DNA from: Actinomadura rifamycini DSM 43936
GTDB lineage: Bacteria; Actinomycetota; Actinomycetes; Streptosporangiales; Streptosporangiaceae
Direction: 5' to 3'
Assembly (NCBI RefSeq): GCF_000425065.1
Contig: NZ_AULB01000015.1
Span: 62,001-126,000 of the forward strand
DNA: 64,000 nt
Part shown: one piece after another, positions 37,839 through 46,684 of the stretch
How the letters are laid out: each line of letters starts with the position of its first letter
How positions within the stretch are numbered: position 1 is the stretch's first letter
The notes under the pieces: model-generated
Databases searched by the model: none
Seen by the model: the letters and a program-made list of their open reading frames with translations, nothing else
What the model was told of the DNA's origin: nothing
Translations under genes and position numbers: made by a program

Positions 37839-40313
37839 GTGACCTTTCCCACCCCCCTGACGCGGACGCGCGCGATGCGCCCGCCCGGCCCGCTCCGGCG
37901 CGGCCCGCGGACGGCGGCGGCCGCCGGGCTCGCGCTCGGCATCGGCCTCCTCCCGGTGGTCGCGCTGCTGCCCGCTCCCCCGGCGCACGCGGCGCCGACC
38001 CCCCAGCCCACCCAGGGCGGCCAGCCCACCCAGGGCGGCCAGCCGTCCGGGCAGCCCACGGGCCAGCCGTCCGGACAGCCCTCCGGACAGCCCCAGAACG
38101 GTCAACCCCAGAACGGCCAGCCCCAGAACGGGCAACCCCAGAACGGGCAGCAGCAGAACGGGCAGCAGCAGGGCGCGCAGCAGCAGGGCGCCCAGCAGCC
38201 CGGGCAGCCGGCCGGTGAGGCGGACACGCAGGCGGCGCTCGTCGACCAGGAGGACCAGCGGATCCTGCAGATCCGGTCCGTCCTGACCGCGATCCTGCAG
38301 ATCGGCGGGCAGGCGACGGGGCAGTGGAAGCAGCCGCAGATCTTCGGCTCCAGCCACGGCAAGACGCTCGTACTGCCCAACACCGGCCAGGCGTACACGG
38401 TCGCCGACCTCGCCAAGTACGGCGGCAAGTACTTCAAGCGGCTGCCGGACGGCTCCTTCCTGCTCGGCATCCCGGTGTACGTCGCCGACGGGGCGGAGCT
38501 GACGCTGAAGAACCCCGACGGCCCGCTGGTCCTGCGGATGGGCAGCCTGCCGGGCGCGTTCGCCTCGATCGTCAGCTTCGGCGGCAAGATCGACATCGAG
38601 GGCACCGCGCGGAACCCGGTGCAGGTCATCAGCTGGGACCCCCGGACGAACCGCCCCGACACCGAGACCGCGGACGGCCGCGCCTACATCCGCGCGGTCG
38701 GCGGCGAGTTCCACGCGAAGCACGCCAAGTTCGCCCAGCTCGGCTTCTGGAGCGGGCGGACCGGCGGCATCGCGCTGACCGGCACCGACCGGCCCCAGAG
38801 CGAGTACAAGCGCTACACCAAGGAAGAGCGGCACCAGCGCAAGCAGGAGCGCCTCGAGGCCAACAAGAACCGCGGCGGGGGCGGCGGCCCCGGCGACATC
38901 GAGATCCAGGAGCCGGGCGGCACCGCGACCCACGTGCCGGCCGCCGACCTGGTGACCGGTTCCATCGACAACACCACGATCACCGGGAACGCGTTCGGGC
39001 TGTTCGTCTCCGGCTCGAACCAGTCGCAGATCACCAACAACCGGATCGAGAACAGCCTGGTGGACGGGCTGGTCATGCACCGGTTCGCCAAGAACGCCAA
39101 CATCTCGAACACGACGGTGACCGGCAGCCGCGGCGACGGGTTCGTCCTCGCCCGGGCCACCGAGAAGATCCGCGTCACCAACAGCACCGCCGAGGGGAAC
39201 GGCCAGAACGGCTTCACGGTCAACGGCGCGGCCCTGGCCGAGGGGCCGTCGGCGTCCGGCGAGTCGCTGCAGACGTTCGGCGGCAGCTCGATCAGCAACA
39301 GCGTCGCCCGCGGCAACGGCCACTACGGCGTGGAGCTGCTCGGCGGGCACAAGCTGTCGGTGCAGAACAGCAAGATCATCGGCGGTGACATGGGCATCGT
39401 CGTGCGGGAGGGCGCCACCGAGGTGCAGATCTCCGGCAACCAGCTCACCGAGCAGGTGCGGCAGGGGATCTCGGTCCGGGACGGCGTCGTGGACGCCAGC
39501 CTCGCGGGCAACACGATCGTCGGCGCCCGCACCGGCATCTACCTGCGCGACTCGTCCGGCACGATGACCGGGAACGTGATCAAGGGCGCGGCGGCGCACG
39601 GCATCACGTTCGTCGGGGACGCCGACGGCTCGGAGGTCCGCAACAACACCCTGCAGGGCCGGGGGACGAGCGCGGTCAGCACGTCCCGGTCGAGCGGCGA
39701 CATCGCCGAGGACGACAACAACACCGACGGCTGGACCGACACGGCGTCGCTGTGGATGAAGGCGCGGCGCTACCTGACCCCGATGAACCTGATCTGGGCG
39801 GGCGTGTTCTTCATGGTGCTGTTCTCGATGCTGCGGGCGCGCAACGGCGGCCTGCGCATCGGCCGCACCGGCCTGCACCCGTACGAGTTGCAGCAGCCGA
39901 TGGAGAAGCGGCAGGTGTGGAGCCTGCCGCGCCGCCCCGCCGGCCCCCCGCCCGCCGGTCCGGCCGCCCCGGCGGCCGCGCCCGCGGGCGTCCCGGTCGG
40001 CGCCGCCCCGGCGGGCGTCCCCGCCGGGCAGCCCGTCGCGGGACGGCACGCCGCCCCGCCCGGCGGGCCGGTGCCCGTCCCGCAGCCGATCCCGACCGCG
40101 GCCGGGCGCCGCGGCGGGAACACGGCGCCGCCGTGGCAGACGGGGCCGAACGGCCCGCAGCCGTCCGGTCCGCGCCCGCAGCCCGCGCCGCCCGCCGCGC
40201 GGCCCGCGGCGCCGAACGGCGCGACGACGACCGGGCCGCTGCCGGTGCAGCCGCCCCAGACGCCCCCGCACCCGACGCCGCGCAGCGGCGTCCCGCAGCC
40301 GGAACGGAGCTGA
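37839..40313 (+). CDS. Membrane-anchored AlgG-like right-handed beta-helix protein 1
   Basis: An 824-residue protein starting 1 base after the synthase stop. It has a Sec signal (AGLALGIGLLPVVALLP), a Gln/Gly/Pro-repeat spacer (QPQNGQPQNG), an N-terminal module, then a long beta-helix (about residues 230-630), a membrane helix (MNLIWAGVFFMVLFSML) and a Pro-rich cytoplasmic tail. The pattern QVISWDPRTNRPDT ... DGRAYIRAVGG ... LGFWSGRTGG follows AlgG mannuronan C5-epimerase in order. His414 (GLVMHRFAKN) and Arg439 (GFVLARATE) fall at the places and spacing of the AlgG catalytic His319 and Arg345. The aspartates of the DPHD motif are replaced. A polymer-level epimerase or binding role is inferred. 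Confidence 0.82.
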   Translation: MTFPTPLTRTRAMRPPGPLRRGPRTAAAAGLALGIGLLPVVALLPAPPAHAAPTPQPTQGGQPTQGGQPSGQPTGQPSGQPSGQPQNGQPQNGQPQNGQPQNGQQQNGQQQGAQQQGAQQPGQPAGEADTQAALVDQEDQRILQIRSVLTAILQIGGQATGQWKQPQIFGSSHGKTLVLPNTGQAYTVADLAKYGGKYFKRLPDGSFLLGIPVYVADGAELTLKNPDGPLVLRMGSLPGAFASIVSFGGKIDIEGTARNPVQVISWDPRTNRPDTETADGRAYIRAVGGEFHAKHAKFAQLGFWSGRTGGIALTGTDRPQSEYKRYTKEERHQRKQERLEANKNRGGGGGPGDIEIQEPGGTATHVPAADLVTGSIDNTTITGNAFGLFVSGSNQSQITNNRIENSLVDGLVMHRFAKNANISNTTVTGSRGDGFVLARATEKIRVTNSTAEGNGQNGFTVNGAALAEGPSASGESLQTFGGSSISNSVARGNGHYGVELLGGHKLSVQNSKIIGGDMGIVVREGATEVQISGNQLTEQVRQGISVRDGVVDASLAGNTIVGARTGIYLRDSSGTMTGNVIKGAAAHGITFVGDADGSEVRNNTLQGRGTSAVSTSRSSGDIAEDDNNTDGWTDTASLWMKARRYLTPMNLIWAGVFFMVLFSMLRARNGGLRIGRTGLHPYELQQPMEKRQVWSLPRRPAGPPPAGPAAPAAAPAGVPVGAAPAGVPAGQPVAGRHAAPPGGPVPVPQPIPTAAGRRGGNTAPPWQTGPNGPQPSGPRPQPAPPAARPAAPNGATTTGPLPVQPPQTPPHPTPRSGVPQPERS

Positions 40314-40320
40314 GACCGCG

Positions 40321-42348
40321 ATGAACGCACCCGCGAACGCGCCCGGTCCGTCCCGCCCCCCGGGTCCGGCGGCCCCGCCCGCGCCCCCGGCCCCCGTCCC
40401 GTCCGGACCGGCGCACGCCGCCCCGCCCCCGAAGAAGGGGCGCGGCAGCAAAATCCTGACGACCGTCCTGGTGCTCGGCCTGGCGGGCGGCGGGACGTAC
40501 GCGTACCGCGTCTACGCGGACCGCCCGCCGGAGATGCCGGGGGTGAACGACGTGACCTCGACGGCCGCGCAGCAGCAGTCGACGCTGGTCGACCAGGAGG
40601 ACCTGCGGGTCATGCAGACCCGCGCCCAGCAGGAGTCGGACATCGCGGGCGGCGGGGCGACGGCCGTCCAGGCGCGGCAGCCGCGGCTGATGAGCTCCGC
40701 CAACGGCCGGACCCTGATGCTGCCGCAGCGCCGCGAGCCCTACTACGTGTCGGAGCTGCAGAAGCTCGCCGGGGAGGACTTCCAGCAGCTCGGCGACGGG
40801 TCGTACCTGCTGAACGTCAGCATCATGGTGGCGGCGGGCGGCAAGCTGGTCCTGCAGAGCTCGACCGGGCCGCTGACGATCCGGATGCGCAGCGTGCCCG
40901 GCTCGTTCGCGTCGATCGTGAGCGCGGGCGGGAGCGTCCGGATCAACGGCTCGGCGCAGAACCCCGTCAACATCACGAGCTGGAACGAGGAGACCCGCTC
41001 GCCGGACACGAAGGTGAGCGACGGCCGCGCCTACATCCGGGCGATCGGCGGCTCGTTCAGCATGACCTACACGAACGTGAAGCACCTCGGCTTCTGGAGC
41101 GGCCGCACCGGCGGCGTCTCGCTGACGGGCTCGGACCGTCCGGACTCCTCCGCCGAGCAGGCCCAGCCGGGGGCGCCGCACCAGGTGCGGATGCCGGACG
41201 GCTCGCGCGAGCAGACCCGCGGCAACCAGGACCAGATCGAGGTGCAGGCCGCGAACGGGGCGGGCGGGGCGACCTCCTTCCACGTGCCGCAGGCGAGCCT
41301 GGTCAGCGGGACGATCGAGAACTCGACGTTCGACGGCAACGCCTACGGGATCTTCGTGACGGCGTCGAACCAGACGCGGCTCGCGAACAACGAGATCACC
41401 GGCAGCCTCGTGAACGGGGTGCTGCTGCACCGGTTCGCGAAGAACGCGACGATCGAGAACACCACGGTGTCGCGGAGCCGCGGCGACGGGTTCGTCCTGT
41501 CGCGCGGCACCGAGGGCGTGCGGATCACGAACTGCAACTCCCGGGACAACGGCGGGAACGGCTACACGCTCAACGGGCAGCCGCTCGCGGAGGGCCCGTC
41601 CGCGTCCGGTGAGGGGACGACGGCGTTCGGCCAGAACCTCATCAGCGGGAGCGCCGCCGAGAACAACGAGCGGTACGGGTTCGAGATCCTCGGCGGCGAC
41701 AACGTCGCCGTGCAGAACAGCCGGGTGACCGGCGGCGACATGGGCATCGTGGCCCGCGAGATGGCGACCCAGGTGCAGATCTCGGGGAACCAGATCCGGG
41801 GGCCGGAGCGGCAGGGCATCGTGCTGCGGGACGGCGTCGAGGGCGGCAGCGTCGCGGGGAACGTCATCCACGGCACCCAGACCGCCCTGTACGTTCGAGA
41901 CTCGTCGGTGACGCTGCAGGGCAACACCGTCCAGTCGGCGTCCCGGCACGGCGTCACGCTGAAGGGCGACGTCTCCGCGACGGTCATCGCCGGGAACACC
42001 ATCAGCGGGTCCGGGTCGAGCGCGCTCGACTACGACCGCGCCAAAGGCCAGTACAAGAACACCGGCAACAACATCAAGGGCTGGAACAAGACCGCCGGTT
42101 TCTGGACCTGGGTCAAGCGCGTGTTCAAGCCCATGAACGTCATCTGGGCGGGCGTCTTCCTGCTGGTCGCCGTCTCCATGTTCCGTTCGCGGGGCGCGGG
42201 GATGCGGATCGGCCGGCGCGGCGCCCACCCGTACGAGCACCAGACCAAACTCGAGGAGCGCCCCGTGCGCCTGCTCCGCCGTACCGCTCCCGCGGCGCCG
42301 CCGCACCAGCAGCGACGGCAGCCCGCGGGGACACGCGTCGACCACTAG
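40321..42348 (+). CDS. Membrane-anchored AlgG-like right-handed beta-helix protein 2
   Basis: A 675-residue paralogue of the previous gene. A Pro-rich N terminus, a signal anchor (ILTTVLVLGLAGGGTYAYRV), the shared block STLVDQEDLRVMQTRAQQ, the AlgG-type module (ITSWNEETRSPDT, DGRAYIRAIGG, LGFWSGRTGGVSLTG) and the beta-helix follow. His370 (GVLLHRFAKN) and Arg395 (GFVLSRGTE) keep the AlgG spacing of about 25 residues. A second membrane helix (NVIWAGVFLLVAVSMF) lies near the end, followed by GRRGAHPYEHQTK, which the paralogue shares. Both ends would face the cytoplasm with the helix domain outside. It begins 8 bases after gene 1; GAGCTGAGACCGCG precedes the ATG. Confidence 0.82.
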   Translation: MNAPANAPGPSRPPGPAAPPAPPAPVPSGPAHAAPPPKKGRGSKILTTVLVLGLAGGGTYAYRVYADRPPEMPGVNDVTSTAAQQQSTLVDQEDLRVMQTRAQQESDIAGGGATAVQARQPRLMSSANGRTLMLPQRREPYYVSELQKLAGEDFQQLGDGSYLLNVSIMVAAGGKLVLQSSTGPLTIRMRSVPGSFASIVSAGGSVRINGSAQNPVNITSWNEETRSPDTKVSDGRAYIRAIGGSFSMTYTNVKHLGFWSGRTGGVSLTGSDRPDSSAEQAQPGAPHQVRMPDGSREQTRGNQDQIEVQAANGAGGATSFHVPQASLVSGTIENSTFDGNAYGIFVTASNQTRLANNEITGSLVNGVLLHRFAKNATIENTTVSRSRGDGFVLSRGTEGVRITNCNSRDNGGNGYTLNGQPLAEGPSASGEGTTAFGQNLISGSAAENNERYGFEILGGDNVAVQNSRVTGGDMGIVAREMATQVQISGNQIRGPERQGIVLRDGVEGGSVAGNVIHGTQTALYVRDSSVTLQGNTVQSASRHGVTLKGDVSATVIAGNTISGSGSSALDYDRAKGQYKNTGNNIKGWNKTAGFWTWVKRVFKPMNVIWAGVFLLVAVSMFRSRGAGMRIGRRGAHPYEHQTKLEERPVRLLRRTAPAAPPHQQRRQPAGTRVDH

Positions 42349-42428
42349 GCCCGGCCCATCGGGCCGGTCGGCGCACGGCACGGCACGGCAATGACGCACC
42401 AGAGCGGATCCAAGGAGTAGACCGTCCG

Positions 42429-43586
42429 ATGACAGTCAAAATCGATATCAAGTTCCTCGCGGGCCTGCTGATCGGCGCCGTCGTGGTCGGCTCGCTGGTG
42501 ATCCTTTTCACCGGCGACGACGACGCCGAACCCGGCAACGCGTCGCAGAACTCGTCGCTGGAGCCGGTCGCTCCCGCACCGGGCGCGACCGAGCCGGGCG
42601 AGGAGGAGAGCGAGGGCGGCGACGGCGGCGACGAGGGGAACGGCGGCGCGGCCGGACCGGCGCTGACGCTGCCCGTCCCCGAGGGCGAGGGCAAGATCGA
42701 CTGCCCGTCGCCCACCACGACGGTGAGCGACGCCGCGAGCCTGGAGACGGCCCTGCGGAGCGCCAAGGCCGGCGACGTCATCAAGATGAACCCCGGCACC
42801 TACCAGGGCAAGTTCGTCGCGAAGACGGACGGCACCCAGCAGCAGCCGATCTACCTGTGCGGCGACGCGAAGGCGGTCCTGGACGGCGGCGGCGTCGACG
42901 AGGGCTACGGCCTGCACCTGGACGGCGCGAACTACTGGCGGCTGATCGGGTTCACCGTCAGCAACAGCCAGAAGGGCGTGATGGGCGACGGCACCAACGG
43001 GTCGTACATCCAGGGGCTGACCGTCCACCAGATCGGCGACGAGGCCATCCACCTGCGGAAGTTCTCCACCGGCAACACCGTCCAGTACAACAAGATCTAC
43101 AACACCGGGATGCGCCGCGAGAAGTTCGGCGAGGGCGTCTACCTGGGCAGCGCCGAGTCCAACTTCAAGAAGATCACCGGCGGGCAGCCCGACAAGAGCG
43201 ACAACAACGTCGTGCGCGGCAACGTCATCCGGGCCACCGCCGAGGCGGTCGACATCAAGGAGGGCACGTCCGGCGGCAAGATCCTGAACAACGTGTTCGA
43301 CGGGACGAAGACCGGCGGCAGCAAGCACAACGACTCGTGGATCGACGTCAAGGGCAACAACTACCTGATCCAGGGCAACAAGGGCACCGGGACCCCGCTG
43401 GACGGCTTCCAGACCCACGAGATCATCGACGGCTGGGGCAAGAACAACACGTTCACCGGCAACACCATCGACCTGGGCGGCGGCAACGGCGTCGGGATCG
43501 CCGACACCAAGGGCGGCAACATCGTCAAGTGCGACAACAAGATGGTGAACGGCGGCAAGCTCACCAAGGACGGGAAGTGCTCCTGA
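42429..43586 (+). CDS. Anchored beta-helix protein, possible polysaccharide lyase or epimerase, 1
   Basis: A 385-residue protein with an N-terminal signal anchor (KFLAGLLIGAVVVGSLVILF), an acidic Gly/Glu spacer and a 300-residue right-handed beta-helix (CGDAKAVLDGGGVDEGYGLHL, GFTVSNSQKGVMG). Segments conserved with its neighbour are IGDEAIHLRKFSTGN, GEGVYLGSAE, EAVDIKEGTSGGKILNN, NDSWIDVKGN and DGFQTHE. They concentrate Asp, Glu, Lys and His on one face, as in PL6/PL9-type lyases. Cys pairs at the start and end of the helix (DCPSP/LCGD; KCDN/KCS) may form disulfides. The catalytic role is inferred from fold and context only. Confidence 0.75.
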   Translation: MTVKIDIKFLAGLLIGAVVVGSLVILFTGDDDAEPGNASQNSSLEPVAPAPGATEPGEEESEGGDGGDEGNGGAAGPALTLPVPEGEGKIDCPSPTTTVSDAASLETALRSAKAGDVIKMNPGTYQGKFVAKTDGTQQQPIYLCGDAKAVLDGGGVDEGYGLHLDGANYWRLIGFTVSNSQKGVMGDGTNGSYIQGLTVHQIGDEAIHLRKFSTGNTVQYNKIYNTGMRREKFGEGVYLGSAESNFKKITGGQPDKSDNNVVRGNVIRATAEAVDIKEGTSGGKILNNVFDGTKTGGSKHNDSWIDVKGNNYLIQGNKGTGTPLDGFQTHEIIDGWGKNNTFTGNTIDLGGGNGVGIADTKGGNIVKCDNKMVNGGKLTKDGKCS

Positions 43587-43625
43587 CGCGCGGAACGCGC
43601 GCGACCGGGGCGAAACTGGTGCATC

Positions 43626-44759
43626 GTGAAGATCGATCTGAAGTTCACCGGGATCCTGGTGGCCGGGGCGGTCGCCACCAGCGCGCTCGTCGTGCTCGCC
43701 ACCGGATCCGGCGACGACCCGGAGGACGTCCCGTCCGGCGGTGACGTCGTGGCGGGGCCGTCGGCGGACGTGCCCGCCCCGAACGGGACGGGCCCCGCCG
43801 GCGCGGGCGGCGGGGCGGGCGCGGGCGAGCCGGGCGGCGCGCAGCGGTTCCCGCTGCCCACCTCGACCGAGCGGATCTCCTGCCCGGAGCCGACCGTCAC
43901 CGTGACGGACGCCGTCAAGCTGCAGGAAGCGCTCAACGTCGCCGAGCCGGGGACCGTCATCCAGTTGGCCCCCGGCACGTTCCGGGGGCGGTTCCTGAGC
44001 CAGAAGTCCGGCGCGCGGGACCGGCCGATCTTCGTGTGCGGGACGCCGGAGTCGGTCCTGGACGGCGGCGGCACCGGCGAGGGGTACGGCTTCCACCTCC
44101 AGGACGCGGCGCACTGGCGGCTGATCGGCTTCACGTTGCAGAACAGCCAGAAGGGCGTCATGTTCGACGGGACGGAAGCGTCGGTCGTCCAGGAACTGAC
44201 GATCCGCAACATCGGGGACGAGGCCGTCCATCTGCGGCGGTTCAGCACGGGCAACTCCGTGCAGTACAACTCCATATCGCGCACGGGCCGCGAGAACCCC
44301 CGCTTCGGCGAGGGCGTCTACCTCGGCTCGTCCCACAACAACTGGGGCACGCTGACCGGCGGGCAGCCGGACCGCAGCGACAACAACCTCGTCGCCGGCA
44401 ACAAGATCAGGTCCACCGCCGAGGCGGTGGACGTCAAGGAGGGCACGTCCGGCGGGCGCATCGCGGGGAACGCGTTCGACGGGACGGAGCTGTCCGGCGG
44501 GTTCAACGACTCGTGGGTCGACGTCAAGGGCAACGGCTACGTCGTCGAGGACAACCGCGGCGCGAAGACCGGCGCCGACGGGTTCCAGACGCACGAGGAG
44601 TACAAGGGCTGGGGCACGCGGAACGTCTTCCGCCGCAACGTGATCGCCCTCGGGGACGCCAAGGGCGTGGGCATCAGGCTCGACTCGGCCGGCAACGCGG
44701 TCGCCTGCGACAACAGGGTCTCGGGCGGCGAACTGCTCAACACGGGGCAGTGCTCCTGA
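43626..44759 (+). CDS. Anchored beta-helix protein, possible polysaccharide lyase or epimerase, 2
   Basis: A 377-residue paralogue of the previous gene, starting at GTG 43626 (KIDLKFTGILVAGAVATSALVVLATG anchor region). It has a Gly/Ala/Pro spacer instead of the acidic one, then the same helix with IGDEAVHLRRFSTGN, GEGVYLGSSH, EAVDVKEGTSGGRIAGN, NDSWVDVKGN and DGFQTHEEYKGWG, and the same four Cys. The pair clearly arose by tandem duplication, as did the AlgG-like pair before it. Two members suggest division of labour, for example different block patterns. Confidence 0.75.
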   Translation: MKIDLKFTGILVAGAVATSALVVLATGSGDDPEDVPSGGDVVAGPSADVPAPNGTGPAGAGGGAGAGEPGGAQRFPLPTSTERISCPEPTVTVTDAVKLQEALNVAEPGTVIQLAPGTFRGRFLSQKSGARDRPIFVCGTPESVLDGGGTGEGYGFHLQDAAHWRLIGFTLQNSQKGVMFDGTEASVVQELTIRNIGDEAVHLRRFSTGNSVQYNSISRTGRENPRFGEGVYLGSSHNNWGTLTGGQPDRSDNNLVAGNKIRSTAEAVDVKEGTSGGRIAGNAFDGTELSGGFNDSWVDVKGNGYVVEDNRGAKTGADGFQTHEEYKGWGTRNVFRRNVIALGDAKGVGIRLDSAGNAVACDNRVSGGELLNTGQCS

Positions 44760-44837
44760 CACAGGGGGCAGTGCCAGCGACACGGGGAAGCGCTCTTAGG
44801 GGCTCTACCGTCACCATCATCGAGAAGGAGAAGTGCC

Positions 44838-46166
44838 ATGAACCAGGCGGAGGCCCCGAGGCTCACCGTCATCGGGACCGGTTACCTCGGTGCGACGCAC
44901 GCCATCTGCATGGCGGTGCTGGGCTTCGAGGTGCTCGGCGTGGACGTCGACGAGCGCAAGATCGGCAAACTCGCGGCCGGCGAGGTCCCCTTCTTCGAGC
45001 CCGGCCTGCCGGAGCTGCTCACCAAGGCGCTCGAGTCGGGCCGGCTGCGCTTCACCACCTCGTTCGAGGAGGCGGGCGAGTTCGGCGACGTGCACTTCGT
45101 CTGCGTCGGGACCCCGCAGCAGCCCGGTTCGGACGCGGCCGACCTCACCTACGTCGACGCGGCCGTGCGGAGCCTCGCCCCGCACCTGCACCGCCGCGCG
45201 CTGGTCGTCGGCAAGTCGACCGTCCCGGTCGGGACCGCGAAGCGGCTCACGGGCATCGTGCACGAGCTGGCGCCCGCCGGGACCGAGGTCGAGCTGGCGT
45301 GGAACCCCGAGTTCCTCCGCGAGGGCTTCGCCGTGGACGACACGATGCGCCCCGACCGGCTCGTGTTCGGCGTAGCGTCCGACTGGGCCCACGAGCGGCT
45401 GGAGGCGGCGTTCCGCCCGGTCCTCGACCTCGGCACCCCGGTCGTGCGCACCGACCTCGCCACGGCCGAGCTGGTGAAGGTCGCGGCGAACTCGTTCCTC
45501 GCCACCAAGATCTCCTACATCAACGCGATGGCGGAGGTCTGCGAGGCCGTCGGCGCCGACATCAAGGACCTCGCCGACTCGCTCGCCCTCGACGACCGCA
45601 TCGGCGGCAAGTTCCTCAAGCCGGGCCTCGGCTTCGGCGGCGGCTGCCTGCCGAAGGACATCCGCGCGTTCGCGCACCGCGCCGAGGAGATCGGCGTCGG
45701 GCAGGCGGTGTCGTTCCTGCGCGAGGTCGACGACATCAACCGCCGCCGCCGCGCCCGCACCGTCGACCTCGTCCGGGAGATGCTCGGCGGGATCTCCGGC
45801 AAGCGCATCGCGGCGTGGGGCGCGGCGTTCAAGCCGAACTCCGACGACATCCGGGACGCCCCCGCCCTGGACGTCGCCCGCACCATGCACGGGCTCGGCG
45901 GGCACGTGCGCGTGTTCGACCCGGCCGCGCTCGACAACGCGCGCCGCGCGTTCCCCGAGCTGCGCTACGGCGAGAGCGCGTTCGACGTCGCCAAGGACGC
46001 CGACGTCGTCGTGCTGCTCACCGAGTGGTCCGACTTCCGCGAGGTCGACCCCGACGCGCTCGCCGAGGTCGTCCGGCACAAGCGGATCGTCGACGGCCGG
46101 CACGCCCTCGACGCCGACCGCTGGCGCGCCGCGGGCTGGGAGTACCGGGCGCTCGGCAGGAGCTGA
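44838..46166 (+). CDS. UDP-glucose 6-dehydrogenase
   Basis: A 442-residue enzyme making UDP-glucuronate from UDP-glucose with two NAD. It shows NAD site TVIGTGYLGATHA, FVCVGTPQQ, KSTVPVGTA, WNPEFLREG, the catalytic Cys270 in GFGGGCLPKD and the C-terminal WGAAFKPNSDDIRDAPAL. GGAGAAG precedes ATG 44838. GDP-mannose dehydrogenase (AlgD) belongs to the same superfamily, but the N-terminal and active-site details fit the UDP-glucose group better. It is the last gene of the locus and supplies the uronic acid donor that the synthase at 36569 would need. Confidence 0.92.
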   Translation: MNQAEAPRLTVIGTGYLGATHAICMAVLGFEVLGVDVDERKIGKLAAGEVPFFEPGLPELLTKALESGRLRFTTSFEEAGEFGDVHFVCVGTPQQPGSDAADLTYVDAAVRSLAPHLHRRALVVGKSTVPVGTAKRLTGIVHELAPAGTEVELAWNPEFLREGFAVDDTMRPDRLVFGVASDWAHERLEAAFRPVLDLGTPVVRTDLATAELVKVAANSFLATKISYINAMAEVCEAVGADIKDLADSLALDDRIGGKFLKPGLGFGGGCLPKDIRAFAHRAEEIGVGQAVSFLREVDDINRRRRARTVDLVREMLGGISGKRIAAWGAAFKPNSDDIRDAPALDVARTMHGLGGHVRVFDPAALDNARRAFPELRYGESAFDVAKDADVVVLLTEWSDFREVDPDALAEVVRHKRIVDGRHALDADRWRAAGWEYRALGRS

Positions 46167-46278
46167 GCCGGCCGGGCCGGTGGTCCCGCCGGTGATGCTG
46201 CCCACCGGCGGGAACACCGGGGCGGGGCGGGCCGTTGGACGGGGACGAGGGCCCGGCGGGACGCACGTCCGGCCCCTC

Positions 46279-46320
46279 CCGGACGAGGTGCGCCGTACCC
46301 GGTAGGACAAGACGACGCGG
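46279..46320 (+). promoter_or_regulatory. Guanidine-III riboswitch (ykkC-III)
   Basis: The 42 bases begin CCGGACGAGGTGCGCCGTAC and continue with ACCCGGTAGGACAAGACGAC. This is almost base for base the Thermobifida fusca guanidine-III aptamer as I recall it, including the pseudoknot halves CCGG/CCGG and GCGCCGT/ACGACGC and the ligand-binding GGACAAGACG. It lies 31 bases before the start of an SMR exporter, the expected target, close enough to control its ribosome site. Confidence 0.93.
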
Positions 46321-46351
46321 ACCGCAGCCGTCTCGTCCACGGGAGCAGAAC

Positions 46352-46675
46352 ATGGCTTGGATCCTCGTCATCGTCGCCGGCCTCTTCGAAGTGGCCATGG
46401 CCCTGTGCCTGAAGGCCAGCAAGGGCTTCACCGAGCCGTGGCCGTCCGTCGGCTTCCTCGTCTTCGCCGTGACCAGTTTCGGTCTCCTCAACATGGCGCT
46501 CCGCACGCTCGACGTCGGGACGGCGTACGCCGTCTGGGTCGGGATCGGCGCCGTCGGCACCGCCGCGCTCGGCATGCTGCTGATGGGCGACCAGGTGTCC
46601 GCGTTGAAGATCGGGGCGCTGACCTGCATCATCGTCGGCGTCATCGGCCTCAACCTGGCGGGCGGGGGCCACTGA
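46352..46675 (+). CDS. gdx: SMR-family guanidinium exporter
   Basis: A 107-residue, four-helix small multidrug resistance protein. The essential proton/substrate carboxylate is Glu13 (VAGLFEVAMALCLKAS). GTAYAVWVGIGAVGTAALGMLLMGD is the family signature around helix 3. GGGAG precedes ATG 46352. The guanidine-III riboswitch upstream points to guanidinium/H+ antiport (Gdx, formerly SugE) rather than drug export. A strong hairpin follows the gene. Confidence 0.92.
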   Translation: MAWILVIVAGLFEVAMALCLKASKGFTEPWPSVGFLVFAVTSFGLLNMALRTLDVGTAYAVWVGIGAVGTAALGMLLMGDQVSALKIGALTCIIVGVIGLNLAGGGH

Positions 46676-46684
46676 GCGACCCCA

